Source of the DNA: Thermoleophilia bacterium UBA6103
Lineage (GTDB): Bacteria; Actinomycetota; Thermoleophilia; UBA2241
DNA length: 18,591 nucleotides
NCBI GenBank assembly: GCA_002423545.1
Contig: DIWP01000009.1
Span: 141 to 18,731, forward strand
Reading direction: 5' to 3'
Shown here: in pieces, positions 9,842-16,442 of the stretch
How positions within the stretch are numbered: position 1 is the first letter of the stretch
How the letters are laid out: every line of letters starts with the position of its first letter
Made by a program: the position numbers and the translations under genes
The notes under the pieces: generated by a model
Databases searched by the model: none
Told to the model about the DNA's origin: nothing
What the model saw: the letters and a program-made list of their open reading frames with translations, nothing else

Positions 9842-10846
9842 TCAGAACCGGTTACCGGTGCTGCCGTCGACCTGCCAGGGCTTGGTCCAGGTGCCACCGC
9901 GGGCATCGCGCCAGGTGATGCCGCGGAAGTCGTTGTTGTCGCAGTTGCTGAGGTACATGACGCCGCCGCCCGGAGCTGCCGAGCGGATGACCGACGAGAT
10001 CCAGCGCGAGCCGCGCATGTTCTTGGCCAGCAACGCCTGCGAGTGCGACTCCTGGCGTACGCGCTGATAGCGGACGGTCATGTCGGCGCGCACGTTCCTG
10101 AACGTCCAGCCGCAGGAGCGGCCGACCGGTCCGGACAGATTGAACGCGGCGCCGCGCGTCTGGTAGATGCGCAGCCCGTCGATGGTGAAGTCGCGCGGAC
10201 CATTGAGCTCAAAGCCGTGACCCCAGGGGAACGCGCGACTGGTGCCGGCGCCGCGGATGGTCACGTTCCTGATCGAGCAGAGACGGCCGGGGCCGTCGAA
10301 AGACACCGCCTGTGAGCCCTGCGGCGCAAAGGTGACGCCGGTCAGCGAGATCCTCGTGTAACCGCGGGCACTGCCCCGCGCGGTGCACTCGAAGCCCATG
10401 CGCGCCGTCGATCTCACGTAGCAGTTGATGAAGCGGATGTGGTGCACGCTGCCGTTGCGGTCGTTGATGCTGATGTTGTTCCAGGCGCTGCCGTCGAAGA
10501 CGCAGTTCCGGAAGGTGATGTGGTGGGCACGCGAGATGAGCACCGTCGCCTGCTGGAAGCGACGGCTGGAGACGAAGCGGACCCGGTCGTAGGTGCGGTA
10601 CTTCTGACCGCGAGTGAGCTTGAGGTCGCGGATGACCCTCTTGGTCCGCGGCGGGTCCTTGGGAGCCTTTGGCGGCGCCCCTGCCGCCGGGTCGGCGCCG
10701 CAGGCGACGACGGCCGCACACGCCAGCCAGACCGCGGCGACGGCGAAGACGGAGGCGGTGCCGCGACGACCTTGAGAGCGCGGGTCGCGAGCGGGTGGCT
10801 TCGATGAGCGGGCGCGCCGATGACGGCGCTGTCCGTGACCCAGCAT
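9842..10846 (-). CDS. Exported right-handed beta-helix protein, possible lipoprotein
   Basis: A 334-residue protein. The N-terminal 28 residues are strongly basic, then residues 31-49 are hydrophobic and end in VVAC (46-49). This fits a signal peptide with a lipobox, Cys49 being the lipidated residue, although the n-region is unusually long. A Pro/Ala linker follows. The rest is a series of short strands such as ITFRNCVFDG, HHIRFINCYV, TRISLTGVTF and FTIDGLRIYQ with regular Asn and Gly turns, as in parallel beta-helix repeats of the pectate-lyase type. No catalytic set can be assigned; a surface polysaccharide-binding or -cleaving role is possible. The ATG at 10844-10846 has a very strong GAGGAGG site; the in-frame start 90 nt further upstream has no such support. 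Confidence 0.8.
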   Translation of the reverse strand: MLGHGQRRHRRARSSKPPARDPRSQGRRGTASVFAVAAVWLACAAVVACGADPAAGAPPKAPKDPPRTKRVIRDLKLTRGQKYRTYDRVRFVSSRRFQQATVLISRAHHITFRNCVFDGSAWNNISINDRNGSVHHIRFINCYVRSTARMGFECTARGSARGYTRISLTGVTFAPQGSQAVSFDGPGRLCSIRNVTIRGAGTSRAFPWGHGFELNGPRDFTIDGLRIYQTRGAAFNLSGPVGRSCGWTFRNVRADMTVRYQRVRQESHSQALLAKNMRGSRWISSVIRSAAPGGGVMYLSNCDNNDFRGITWRDARGGTWTKPWQVDGSTGNRF

Positions 10847-10947
10847 AGGGGCTCCTCCTCTGCCCGGGTGCATCGTCTGGCGCAACGGCCGACCGTGACC
10901 GGTCGCAGAAGCGCGGCCGGCGACGGCCGCGCGCATGCTGTCATGTT

Positions 10948-10969
10948 GAAGACGAGTGGATAGGTCTTC
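10948..10969. promoter_or_regulatory. Inverted repeat upstream of the beta-helix gene, possible operator
   Basis: GAAGAC, a 10-nt spacer, then GTCTTC form a perfect 6-bp inverted repeat in a locally AT-richer patch between the ZIP transporter stop and the beta-helix start. It lies about 100 nt upstream of that start. It may be a regulator site; the short arms make chance occurrence possible. Confidence 0.25.
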
Positions 10970-11006
10970 TTCTTACACGAAGCGGCCGATCGAGACAAGT
11001 GCCGGG

Positions 11007-11876
11007 TCAGAGCATGATCACCAGGCTCACCCCCATCACCGCCATGCCGGCGATGAGGCCGTAGATGGCCAGGTGGTGCTCGCCGTACTCGCGTGCGGTA
11101 GGCAGCAGCTCGTCGAGCGAGATGAAGACCATGATCCCGGCGACGATACCGAACATGATGCCGAAGGTGATCTCATTGAAGAACGACCGCAGGAACAGGT
11201 AGCCGATCAGCGCCCCGACCGGCTCGGACAGCCCGGAGAGCGCGGAGTAGATGAACGCCTTGCGGCGACTGCCGGTGGCGTAGTAGACGGGGATGGCCAC
11301 GGCGATGCCCTCGGGGACGTTGTGGATGGCGATGGCGATGGCGATGGAGATACCGAGCTTGGGGTCTTCGAGGGCGGCGATGAACGTGGCCAGGCCCTCG
11401 GGGAAGTTGTGGATGCCGATCGCCAGAGCGGAGAGCAGGCCCATGCGCAGCAGCCTCGGGTCCTGCTCGTGCGCCATCGCCGCCGGCATCAGCGGCACGG
11501 CGGCTCCGCCGCCCGCGTCGACGGTGATGTCCCGCAGGGCCTCGGCCTCCTCCATCTCTTCCAGGCGTCGCACGGTGTGCGGGTTCTCAAAGCTCGGCAC
11601 GAGCTTGTCGATGACGGCGATCAGCGCGATGCCGCCGAGAAAGGAGGCCAGCGCCGCCCAGCCGCCGGCGCTGAGTCCCATGCTCTCCTCGAACGCCTCC
11701 TGGGACTTCTGCAGGATCTCGACCAGCGAGACGTAGATCATCACGCCGGCCGAGAAGCCGAGCGCCACCGACAGCATGCGGGTGTTGGTCCGTTTGGCGA
11801 ACAGCGCCAGGACGCTGCCCAGCCCGGTCGCCAGGCCGGCGAACACCGTGAGCACGAAGGCGAAGCCGACGCTCAC
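11007..11876 (-). CDS. zupT: ZIP-family divalent metal transporter (ZupT-like)
   Basis: A 289-residue integral membrane protein that should import zinc or other divalent metals. It carries both signature helices: IHNFPEGLATF (155-165) and IHNVPEGIAVA (184-194), with the metal ligands His156/Asn157/Glu160 and His185/Asn186/Glu189. About eight hydrophobic segments are visible. The loop from about 96 to 140 is acidic and contains HEQDP-type residues, as expected for the variable cytoplasmic loop. The start is a GTG at 11874-11876 with only a weak ribosome site. A TAGACT box and an 18-bp palindrome lie upstream, suggesting metal-responsive control. The exact metal is not deducible; ZupT relatives are broad in specificity. 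Confidence 0.92.
   Translation of the reverse strand: MSVGFAFVLTVFAGLATGLGSVLALFAKRTNTRMLSVALGFSAGVMIYVSLVEILQKSQEAFEESMGLSAGGWAALASFLGGIALIAVIDKLVPSFENPHTVRRLEEMEEAEALRDITVDAGGGAAVPLMPAAMAHEQDPRLLRMGLLSALAIGIHNFPEGLATFIAALEDPKLGISIAIAIAIHNVPEGIAVAIPVYYATGSRRKAFIYSALSGLSEPVGALIGYLFLRSFFNEITFGIMFGIVAGIMVFISLDELLPTAREYGEHHLAIYGLIAGMAVMGVSLVIML
11325..11348 (+). repeat. Hexanucleotide tandem repeat (GATGGC) inside the ZIP transporter gene
   Basis: Three perfect GATGGC units and a fourth with one change (GATGGA). Read on the minus strand it codes for alternating Ile and Ala just before the second HNxPEG motif. A period of 6 keeps the frame if slippage occurs. Confidence 0.7.
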
Positions 11877-11898
11877 GGCACCGGATCCCGGACGGCAG

Positions 11899-11916
11899 AC
11901 GATCGCATGTGATCGT
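11899..11916. promoter_or_regulatory. 18-bp palindrome in the ZIP transporter leader, candidate operator
   Basis: ACGATC, six bases (GCATGT), then GATCGT form a perfect 6-bp inverted repeat. It lies 23 nt upstream of the transporter start and about 17 nt downstream of the TAGACT box, a position suited to a repressor. A Zur/Mur-type metal regulator is a natural guess, but the sequence does not match a consensus I can name. Confidence 0.4.
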
Positions 11917-11933
11917 ACGTCTCCATACCCGGG

Positions 11934-11939
11934 AGTCTA
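11934..11939 (-). promoter_or_regulatory. Candidate -10 box for the ZIP transporter (TAGACT)
   Basis: On the minus strand this reads TAGACT, identical to the box at 12313-12318. It would give a leader of about 50 nt. No clear -35 is visible. Confidence 0.4.
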
Positions 11940-11956
11940 CCAACCGCTCGGCGGCC

Positions 11957-11986
11957 GACGGCCGGCCGTCTTCTCGAGCGGCTCGA
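11957..11986. repeat. Two adjacent palindromes in the divergent zupT/12027 promoter region
   Basis: GACGGCCGGCCGTC at 11957-11970 is a perfect 14-bp palindrome. TCGAGC-G-GCTCGA at 11974-11986 is a perfect inverted repeat with a one-base centre. Both lie between the outward-facing -10 boxes and could bind a regulator of either gene. GC-rich palindromes arise easily in this base composition. Confidence 0.35.
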
Positions 11987-12013
11987 TGCCGCTCCCTGGA
12001 GGACCCGGCCGTG

Positions 12014-12019
12014 TATGCT
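12014..12019 (+). promoter_or_regulatory. Candidate -10 box (TATGCT) for a leaderless transcript
   Basis: TATGCT ends 7 nt before the ATG at 12027, which puts the expected transcription start at or next to the A of the start codon. No Shine-Dalgarno sequence fits in the gap. Confidence 0.5.
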
Positions 12020-12026
12020 CACACGC

Positions 12027-12293
12027 ATGAAGAAGCTCTGGTTCATCGTCATGCTCGGCGCCTGGGTCGCCTTTTTTGTCCTGGTCGGCGCCTCACCCTC
12101 CACCCTGCTCGATATCTGGGACTGGGTCGGCAGCCTGTCGTGGCCGCTCGAGGTACTGCTCTGGATCGTCTTCCTGCCGTGGATGCTTGCCTTGGCGGTC
12201 TGGCGCTCCGGCTGGCCCGACTGGCTGCGCTGGCTGCTCATCGTCATCCTCGCCGCCGGCTGGACCGCCGCATCGCGCCCGAAGAAGAAGTAG
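12027..12293 (+). CDS. Tryptophan-rich small membrane protein, function unknown
   Basis: An 88-residue membrane protein that I do not recognise. Hydrophobic segments lie at about 4-21, 38-60 and 67-82, and the tail ends in PKKK, which should stay cytoplasmic. Twelve of 88 residues are tryptophan (5, 13, 31, 33, 39, 46, 52, 59, 63, 66, 69, 79), many near the predicted membrane interfaces. The ATG at 12027 is preferred to the in-frame ATG at 12015, since the latter lies inside the TATGCT box and would start with MLTR before the natural MKKLW signal-like sequence. It is followed after 61 nt by the PH-domain membrane protein, which has its own promoter-like box. Confidence 0.75.
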   Translation: MKKLWFIVMLGAWVAFFVLVGASPSTLLDIWDWVGSLSWPLEVLLWIVFLPWMLALAVWRSGWPDWLRWLLIVILAAGWTAASRPKKK

Positions 12294-12312
12294 CGACTCC
12301 CTGCGCATCGCA

Positions 12313-12318
12313 TAGACT
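12313..12318 (+). promoter_or_regulatory. Candidate -10 box for the PH-domain gene (TAGACT)
   Basis: TAGACT would start transcription near 12325 and leave a leader of about 30 nt. The leader contains the ribosome site AAGGCGAGG at 12342-12350, four nt before the GTG start. Confidence 0.45.
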
Positions 12319-12354
12319 TCGCCCCACCGGTGACCGCGAGCAAGGCGAGGCAGC

Positions 12355-12870
12355 GTGAGCGTCGAGTATCTGAGCAAGCAGATGGGCGCCAGTGAACAGA
12401 TCCGCTACACGGAGCGCCACCACTGGATCTTCCCTCTCACGGTCATGATCAAATGGATCGTCTTCGCGGCCGTGGTCGTCGCCCTCATCATCCTGTTCAG
12501 CATGTGGTTCCCCGACGCCCGCTTCGTGCGCTGGTTCTACTTCGTCCTCATCGTGCCGGTGGTCCGCATCGGCTGGGGCTTCCTCTCCTGGCGGATGAAC
12601 GTGTATGCGCTCACGAACCGGCGCGTCGTCGAGGTCACCGGGGTGGTCAGCAAGCGCGTCAGCGACTCGTCGCTGGAGAAGCTCACCGACGTGGTCCTCA
12701 CGCAGTCGCTGTTCGGTCGCCTGCTCGGCTACGGGACCATCGAAGTGCTCACCGGGGCCGCCAAGGCCGGCATCAACTCGCTGCGCCAGATCAGACGGCC
12801 GATGGAGTTCAAGACGGAGATGCTGAACGCCAAGGAAGAGCTGGAACGGGAGATGGGCCAGAGCGGCTGA
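12355..12870 (+). CDS. Membrane protein with a bacterial PH domain (bPH_2/DUF304)
   Basis: A 171-residue protein. Two transmembrane helices lie at about 29-50 and 58-78. The bPH_2 domain follows from about 82 to 150: MNVYALTNRRVVEVTG, then KLTDVVLTQSLFGRLLGYG and IEVLTG, which is the usual YdbS/DUF304 arrangement. A short charged helix (KEELEREM) closes the protein. The function of the family is not established; it is a membrane-associated domain found widely in actinobacteria. The GTG at 12355 has AAGGCGAGG upstream and is the only start that fits. It is separated from the convergent SfLAP-like gene by a strong terminator. Confidence 0.88.
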   Translation: MSVEYLSKQMGASEQIRYTERHHWIFPLTVMIKWIVFAAVVVALIILFSMWFPDARFVRWFYFVLIVPVVRIGWGFLSWRMNVYALTNRRVVEVTGVVSKRVSDSSLEKLTDVVLTQSLFGRLLGYGTIEVLTGAAKAGINSLRQIRRPMEFKTEMLNAKEELEREMGQSG

Positions 12871-12872
12871 AC

Positions 12873-12908
12873 CCGCCCGGCGAGCAACGGAGCGCCGTTT
12901 CCGGGCGG
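12873..12908. terminator. Bidirectional terminator-like hairpin between convergent genes
   Basis: An outer 8-bp stem CCGCCCGG/CCGGGCGG (12873-12880 with 12901-12908) encloses an inner 5-bp stem AACGG/CCGTT (12886-12890 with 12895-12899). It fills the 40-nt gap between two stop codons. There is no T run on either side, so it may work with Rho or as an RNA-stabilising end. Confidence 0.7.
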
Positions 12909-12910
12909 AC

Positions 12911-13735
12911 CTACCAGGTCAGACCGGCCATCTGGGAAGCGCCGTGGGCGACGAGCAGCAGACCGAACAGGGCGACCGTCGCCGTTCCCAGTGAGGCCCC
13001 GTGCGCCACCAGCCACCTCTCCATCGCGTCGGTCGACCGCCGACCGCGGTCGCCGAGCCGGCGGTAGAGGAACAGCGGCAGCCACACCGGCACCAGCGCC
13101 ACGATCAGGAACAGCGCGCACGCGACCAGACCGCCGGGGATACCGATGTCCGGCGATGTGGCGGCGTTGGCCACCACCAGCGTGGTGACGATGTTGCGCA
13201 CGCGGGTGACGCTCAGCAACAGACCGAGGCCGAAGCAGGCGATCCAGGGCAGGCGATCGACACGAGACACCCAGCGCTGCAGGCGAGCGCCGGCCGGTGA
13301 CGCATCGCCGTCCCCCTCGGTGGTGGGCGGGACCGCCGACGGCGTCACGGCATCGCCATCGGCCCGGGGCTCGTCCCGGGCGGCCTCCCGGGCCACGTCC
13401 ATCGCTGCGCCCCGGGCCAGCCGCCGGCTGCGCGAGCGCCGTCCCAGGAACCAGCCCACGGCGCCGGCCGTGAGCGCCACGCCCAGCACCAGCTCGGCGC
13501 TGCCGCCGATCAGCGCATGTATGCGTGCCGAAGGATACGTGGCCCCGTGCAGTGCCGTGACGGCGACGATCATGAAGGCCAGTGCCCAGAACGCGTACCC
13601 GAGGGCGTACCAGGCGGCGGCCCGCACGCCCCGCGACGAGGCCAGCAGGGTGACCATGCCGACCATCGCCGTCGGCGCCAGAGCGGCGACGACGGCCGCC
13701 AGGATCGTCTCCGCGATCAACGCCGACATCGACAC
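12911..13735 (-). CDS. SfLAP/GAP-family (LysE-like) integral membrane protein
   Basis: A 274-residue protein with about six hydrophobic segments in two sets of three. They are joined by a polar, Ala/Asp/Glu-rich loop at about 100-150. The start (MSALIAETILAAVVAALAPTA) and the second-half block LLSVTRVRNIVTTLVVANA resemble the sulfolipid-1-addressing/GAP family of actinobacteria, which is LysE-like. Those proteins are linked to export of glycolipids or similar molecules, but the cargo here is unknown. The start may be the GTG at 13735 or the ATG two codons later (13729); AAAGGGG lies just upstream of both. It stands alone, divergent from the universal-stress-type gene. Confidence 0.7.
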   Translation of the reverse strand: MSMSALIAETILAAVVAALAPTAMVGMVTLLASSRGVRAAAWYALGYAFWALAFMIVAVTALHGATYPSARIHALIGGSAELVLGVALTAGAVGWFLGRRSRSRRLARGAAMDVAREAARDEPRADGDAVTPSAVPPTTEGDGDASPAGARLQRWVSRVDRLPWIACFGLGLLLSVTRVRNIVTTLVVANAATSPDIGIPGGLVACALFLIVALVPVWLPLFLYRRLGDRGRRSTDAMERWLVAHGASLGTATVALFGLLLVAHGASQMAGLTW

Positions 13736-14068
13736 GGTCCCCTTTCGCCCGACCTCGGCCGGGCTCGAGACGGCGCACCGCCTCGACCCGTCCGGGCGGC
13801 ACGCTCGTCCCTTCTATCGGTCATCAGGCGCCGCTTCGACAGAGAGGCGCTGGAGCCTCTGAGCGAGCGCGCGCGCAGCGGCACGGCGCGACAGACCGCG
13901 GGCCGGTGGCCGGCACCGGGTGCGCCGGACGCTGTCCGACAGGCGACGCATCATCCTGAACCTCCGGGGCGGGGCACTGTCGGCACAGGTTCCAAGAGGC
14001 TCGCGCAGGGGAATCGGATGACTGTACGTCCGGCTTCCCGGTCTTCCGGTGCATCACAGAGGGCGACG
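13736..14068. other. Divergent intergenic region upstream of the universal-stress-type gene
   Basis: This 333-nt stretch has a 6-bp hairpin (AGAGGC at 13843-13848 with GCCTCT at 13855-13860). It also has an alternative ATG for the next gene at 14018. I find no convincing -10/-35 pair, RNA gene or coding frame in the rest. Confidence 0.5.
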
Positions 14069-14515
14069 GTGACACACTACGTGCTCGTAGGCTACGACGG
14101 CACGAAGAGAGGGCGGGCGGCCGTCTCCAAAGCGATCGACCTGGCTGCGCGGGAGCGGTGCGACATCGTGGTGGTCTGCACGCACGAACGGCCGGCCGAC
14201 TTCAGCAATGCCCCCTTCCTGCTCGGCCGCCTGGATGAGAGCGCCTGGGTACGGGAGTGGGAGCAGCAGACCCAGGAGGATCTGCGGCATGAGATCATGC
14301 GCATCCGCCTGGCCGGAGTCGACGCGGTCGCCGAGTGCAGCCTCGACGACCCGGCCGACCTGCTGCACGACCTGGCCGAGGAGCTCGACGCCGACTACAT
14401 CGTGGTCCCCGACGACAGCAAGGGAGTGCTGGCAGACCTGATCGTGGGGTCGATGGCCCAGCGCCTGAAGCGGACGAGCAGGATCCCGGTGGTGGTGGTC
14501 CGCGACGACGAGTGA
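14069..14515 (+). CDS. Universal-stress-protein-type single-domain protein
   Basis: A 148-residue protein beginning THYVLVGYDGTKRGRAAV, the usual UspA first strand and helix. The late block ADYIVVPDDSKGVLADLIVG (109-127) is followed by SMAQRLKRTSRIPVVVV. ATP-binding members have G-x2-G-x9-G(S/T) here. In this protein the first Gly is Asp and only seven residues separate the later glycines, so ATP binding is doubtful. The GTG at 14069 has AGAGGG 5 nt upstream and fits the family start. An ATG at 14018 with AGGGGA upstream is in frame and would add 17 residues of no clear fold. It precedes the SulP transporter by 39 nt, a partnership also seen in other bacteria, suggesting control of transport. 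Confidence 0.85.
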   Translation: MTHYVLVGYDGTKRGRAAVSKAIDLAARERCDIVVVCTHERPADFSNAPFLLGRLDESAWVREWEQQTQEDLRHEIMRIRLAGVDAVAECSLDDPADLLHDLAEELDADYIVVPDDSKGVLADLIVGSMAQRLKRTSRIPVVVVRDDE

Positions 14516-14542
14516 CGGTCGCCGCAGCGCGGGCCGAGCCGC

Positions 14543-14548
14543 TAGAGT
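14543..14548 (+). promoter_or_regulatory. Candidate -10 box (TAGAGT) for a leaderless sulP transcript
   Basis: TAGAGT ends 6 nt before the ATG of the SulP gene, so transcription would begin at or beside the start codon. There is no ribosome site in the gap. The gene may also be read through from the universal-stress-type gene. Confidence 0.5.
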
Positions 14549-14554
14549 CACGGC

Positions 14555-16246
14555 ATGCGGCTCGCGGCCAGACTGCCCATCCTGACGTCCCTGCGCGGCT
14601 ACAGGCGCGCTTGGCTGCCGCGCGACCTGACGGCCGGCGCGCTCATCGTCGCCCTCGCCATCCCGCTGAGCATGGGGATGGCGGAACTGGCCGGCATGCC
14701 TCCGGTGGCCGGCCTCTACAGCTGCATCCTGCCGCTCGTCGCCTACGCCTTCTTCGGCTCCTCGCCGCAGCTCGTGGTGGCGCTCGACGCCTCCACCGCG
14801 GCGATGCTGGGCGCCGCCGTGGCGCCGCTGGCCGGCGGCGACCCGCTCCGCTACGCCGCTCTGGCCGGCGGCCTGACCCTCCTGGTGGGCATCGTCCTGC
14901 TGGCCGCCGGCGCCGCCCGGCTCGGTCTGATCGCCGACTTCCTCTCCGAACCGGTGCTGCTCGGCTACCAGGCCGGCCTGGCGCTGGTGGTCGCCGCCGG
15001 TCAGCTCCCGCGCCTGCTCGGCGTCACCGTGCAGGCCGACACGACGCTGGGGCAGTACTGGGAGCTCCTGGCCGGCCTGGGCGGCGCCCAGCCCTGGTCG
15101 GCGGCCCTGGGCATCGCGGCCCTGCTGATCGTGCTGCTGACACGCCGCCTCTGGCCGGTGGTCCCCGGAGCGCTCGTCGCTCTCGTCCTCGGCGCCGCGG
15201 TGGTGTACGCCTTCGACCTCGAGTCGGCCGGCGTGGCGGTGCTGGGCGAGATCCCGTCGGGGCTGCCGCCGCTCGGCGTCCCCGACGTCTCGTGGGGAGA
15301 CCTGCGGCAGCTGCTGCCGGCGGCAGCGGCCATCGCGCTGCTGGCCGCCGCCGACACGCTCGTCAGCTCGCGCGTCTTCGCGGCCCGCGGCCGGTACGCC
15401 GTGGACGCCGATCGCGATCTGGTCGGCCTCGGGGCGGCCAACGCCGTCTCGGCCCTGTCCGGGGGCATCGCCACCAGCGCCAGCGCCGCCCGCACGGCGG
15501 TCGCCGAATCGGTCGGGTCCAGGACGCAGGTGGCCGGACTCACAGCCGCCGCCCTCATGGTCGTCGTCCTGCTGGTGCTCACGGGACCGCTCGCTTACGT
15601 CCCGGTCGCCGTGCTGGCCGCGATCGTCGTGGCGGCGGTGCTGCGCCTGATCGACCTCAAGGCGCTGCGCACCCTGTCCCGGGTGCGCCGCGTCGAGCTG
15701 GTCATCGCTCTGGCGGCGCTGATCGGCGTCGTCGCCGTCGGGCTGCTGCAGGGGGTCGTGATAGCCATGGGACTCTCGCTGCTCGACTTCCTCTGGCGCA
15801 CGAGCCGGCCACACGACGCCGTGCTCGGCCGGGCGCCTGGTCGCAGCGGCTTCCACGACATCACCCGCGTACGTGACGCCACCGGCGTCCCCGGCGCGCT
15901 GGTGTACCGCTTCGATGCGCCGCTCTTCTACGCCAACGCAGAGCGGTTCCGCAGCCGGGTCCTCCGTCTGGTCGGCCGCCATCGGGGCACGCGCCTGGTG
16001 GTATTGGATGCCTCGCCGATCGCCGACATCGACGTCACCGCCGGCCGCATGCTCGGCGAGCTGCAGGAGCAGCTCGCCGCCGACGGTGTGCGCCTGGTGG
16101 TCGCCGCCGCCGTGGGCCGCGTCCGCGATCTGCTGGTGGGAGACGAGCTGAAGGTCGACTTCACCGCCGCCGACATGTACGACACCATCGCCGAGGCGCT
16201 CGGCACAGGCGAGGACGGGGTGTCCCCCACAGCCACCCACGGGTAG
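14555..16246 (+). CDS. SulP-family anion transporter with C-terminal STAS domain
   Basis: A 563-residue membrane transporter of the SLC26/SulP family, which moves sulfate, bicarbonate or other anions. The signature IPLSMGMAELAGMPPVAGLY (36-55) is intact. About 10-14 hydrophobic segments run to near residue 420, including ALSGGIATSASAARTAVAES in the later part of the transport core. A STAS domain follows at about 428-545, with LVVLDASPIADIDVTAG at its core, where regulatory partners bind. Length is normal for the family. The ATG at 14555 gives a plain cytoplasmic N-terminus before the first helix. The preceding universal-stress-type gene may encode a regulator. The anion cannot be decided from sequence; without carbonic anhydrase or assimilation genes nearby, sulfate is only the default. 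Confidence 0.93.
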   Translation: MRLAARLPILTSLRGYRRAWLPRDLTAGALIVALAIPLSMGMAELAGMPPVAGLYSCILPLVAYAFFGSSPQLVVALDASTAAMLGAAVAPLAGGDPLRYAALAGGLTLLVGIVLLAAGAARLGLIADFLSEPVLLGYQAGLALVVAAGQLPRLLGVTVQADTTLGQYWELLAGLGGAQPWSAALGIAALLIVLLTRRLWPVVPGALVALVLGAAVVYAFDLESAGVAVLGEIPSGLPPLGVPDVSWGDLRQLLPAAAAIALLAAADTLVSSRVFAARGRYAVDADRDLVGLGAANAVSALSGGIATSASAARTAVAESVGSRTQVAGLTAAALMVVVLLVLTGPLAYVPVAVLAAIVVAAVLRLIDLKALRTLSRVRRVELVIALAALIGVVAVGLLQGVVIAMGLSLLDFLWRTSRPHDAVLGRAPGRSGFHDITRVRDATGVPGALVYRFDAPLFYANAERFRSRVLRLVGRHRGTRLVVLDASPIADIDVTAGRMLGELQEQLAADGVRLVVAAAVGRVRDLLVGDELKVDFTAADMYDTIAEALGTGEDGVSPTATHG

Positions 16247-16373
16247 ACGGTCGGCCGCCACGCACCTGCACATACGACCGGCGACGCGCTTCAGCCGCTT
16301 GCATCAGTCCGATCGACCGATCCGACTCTCTCGATGCATCTGCGCGCGCCGTTCCCCCAAGAAAGGGAGTACC

Positions 16374-16415
16374 ATGAAACAGGGTCGGCCTTGGGCCGAC
16401 CCCGGTATCGCGTAA
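16374..16415 (+). CDS. Candidate 13-residue leader peptide
   Basis: ATG at 16374, thirteen codons (MKQGRPWADPGIA) and a TAA stop. AAAGGGAG at 16362-16369 ends four nt before the ATG, one of the best ribosome sites in the window. The other visible genes end in TGA or TAG. Codons 4-10 form a 9-bp hairpin and the stop codon lies in the arm of the next one, as expected if ribosome position controls RNA folding. It is not a precursor peptide I recognise. Translation is unproven. Confidence 0.45.
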   Translation: MKQGRPWADPGIA

Positions 16416-16434
16416 CGGGGGCACCCGCTACGCG
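16382..16434 (+). promoter_or_regulatory. Tandem hairpins overlapping the small ORF, possible attenuator
   Basis: Hairpin 1 pairs GGGTCGGCC (16382-16390) with GGCCGACCC (16394-16402) around a 3-nt loop. Hairpin 2 pairs CGCGTA (16409-16414) with TACGCG (16429-16434) and CGGG (16416-16419) with CCCG (16424-16427), with a single A-C mismatch. An alternative stem, CCCCG (16400-16404) with CGGGG (16416-16420), would exclude both. No T run follows, so any control would act on translation or through Rho. Confidence 0.5.
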
Positions 16435-16442
16435 GTCGAGCA

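Noticed and set aside
7418..10315. 965-codon plus-strand open frame overlapping typA
   Set aside because: It lies over typA in another frame, is dominated by Arg, Pro, Ala and Gly, and shows no motif; typical of GC-rich shadow frames.
14054..16273. 739-codon minus-strand open frame opposite the SulP gene
   Set aside because: Antisense to a clear SulP/STAS protein; the translation is Gln/His/Arg/Gly-rich low complexity.
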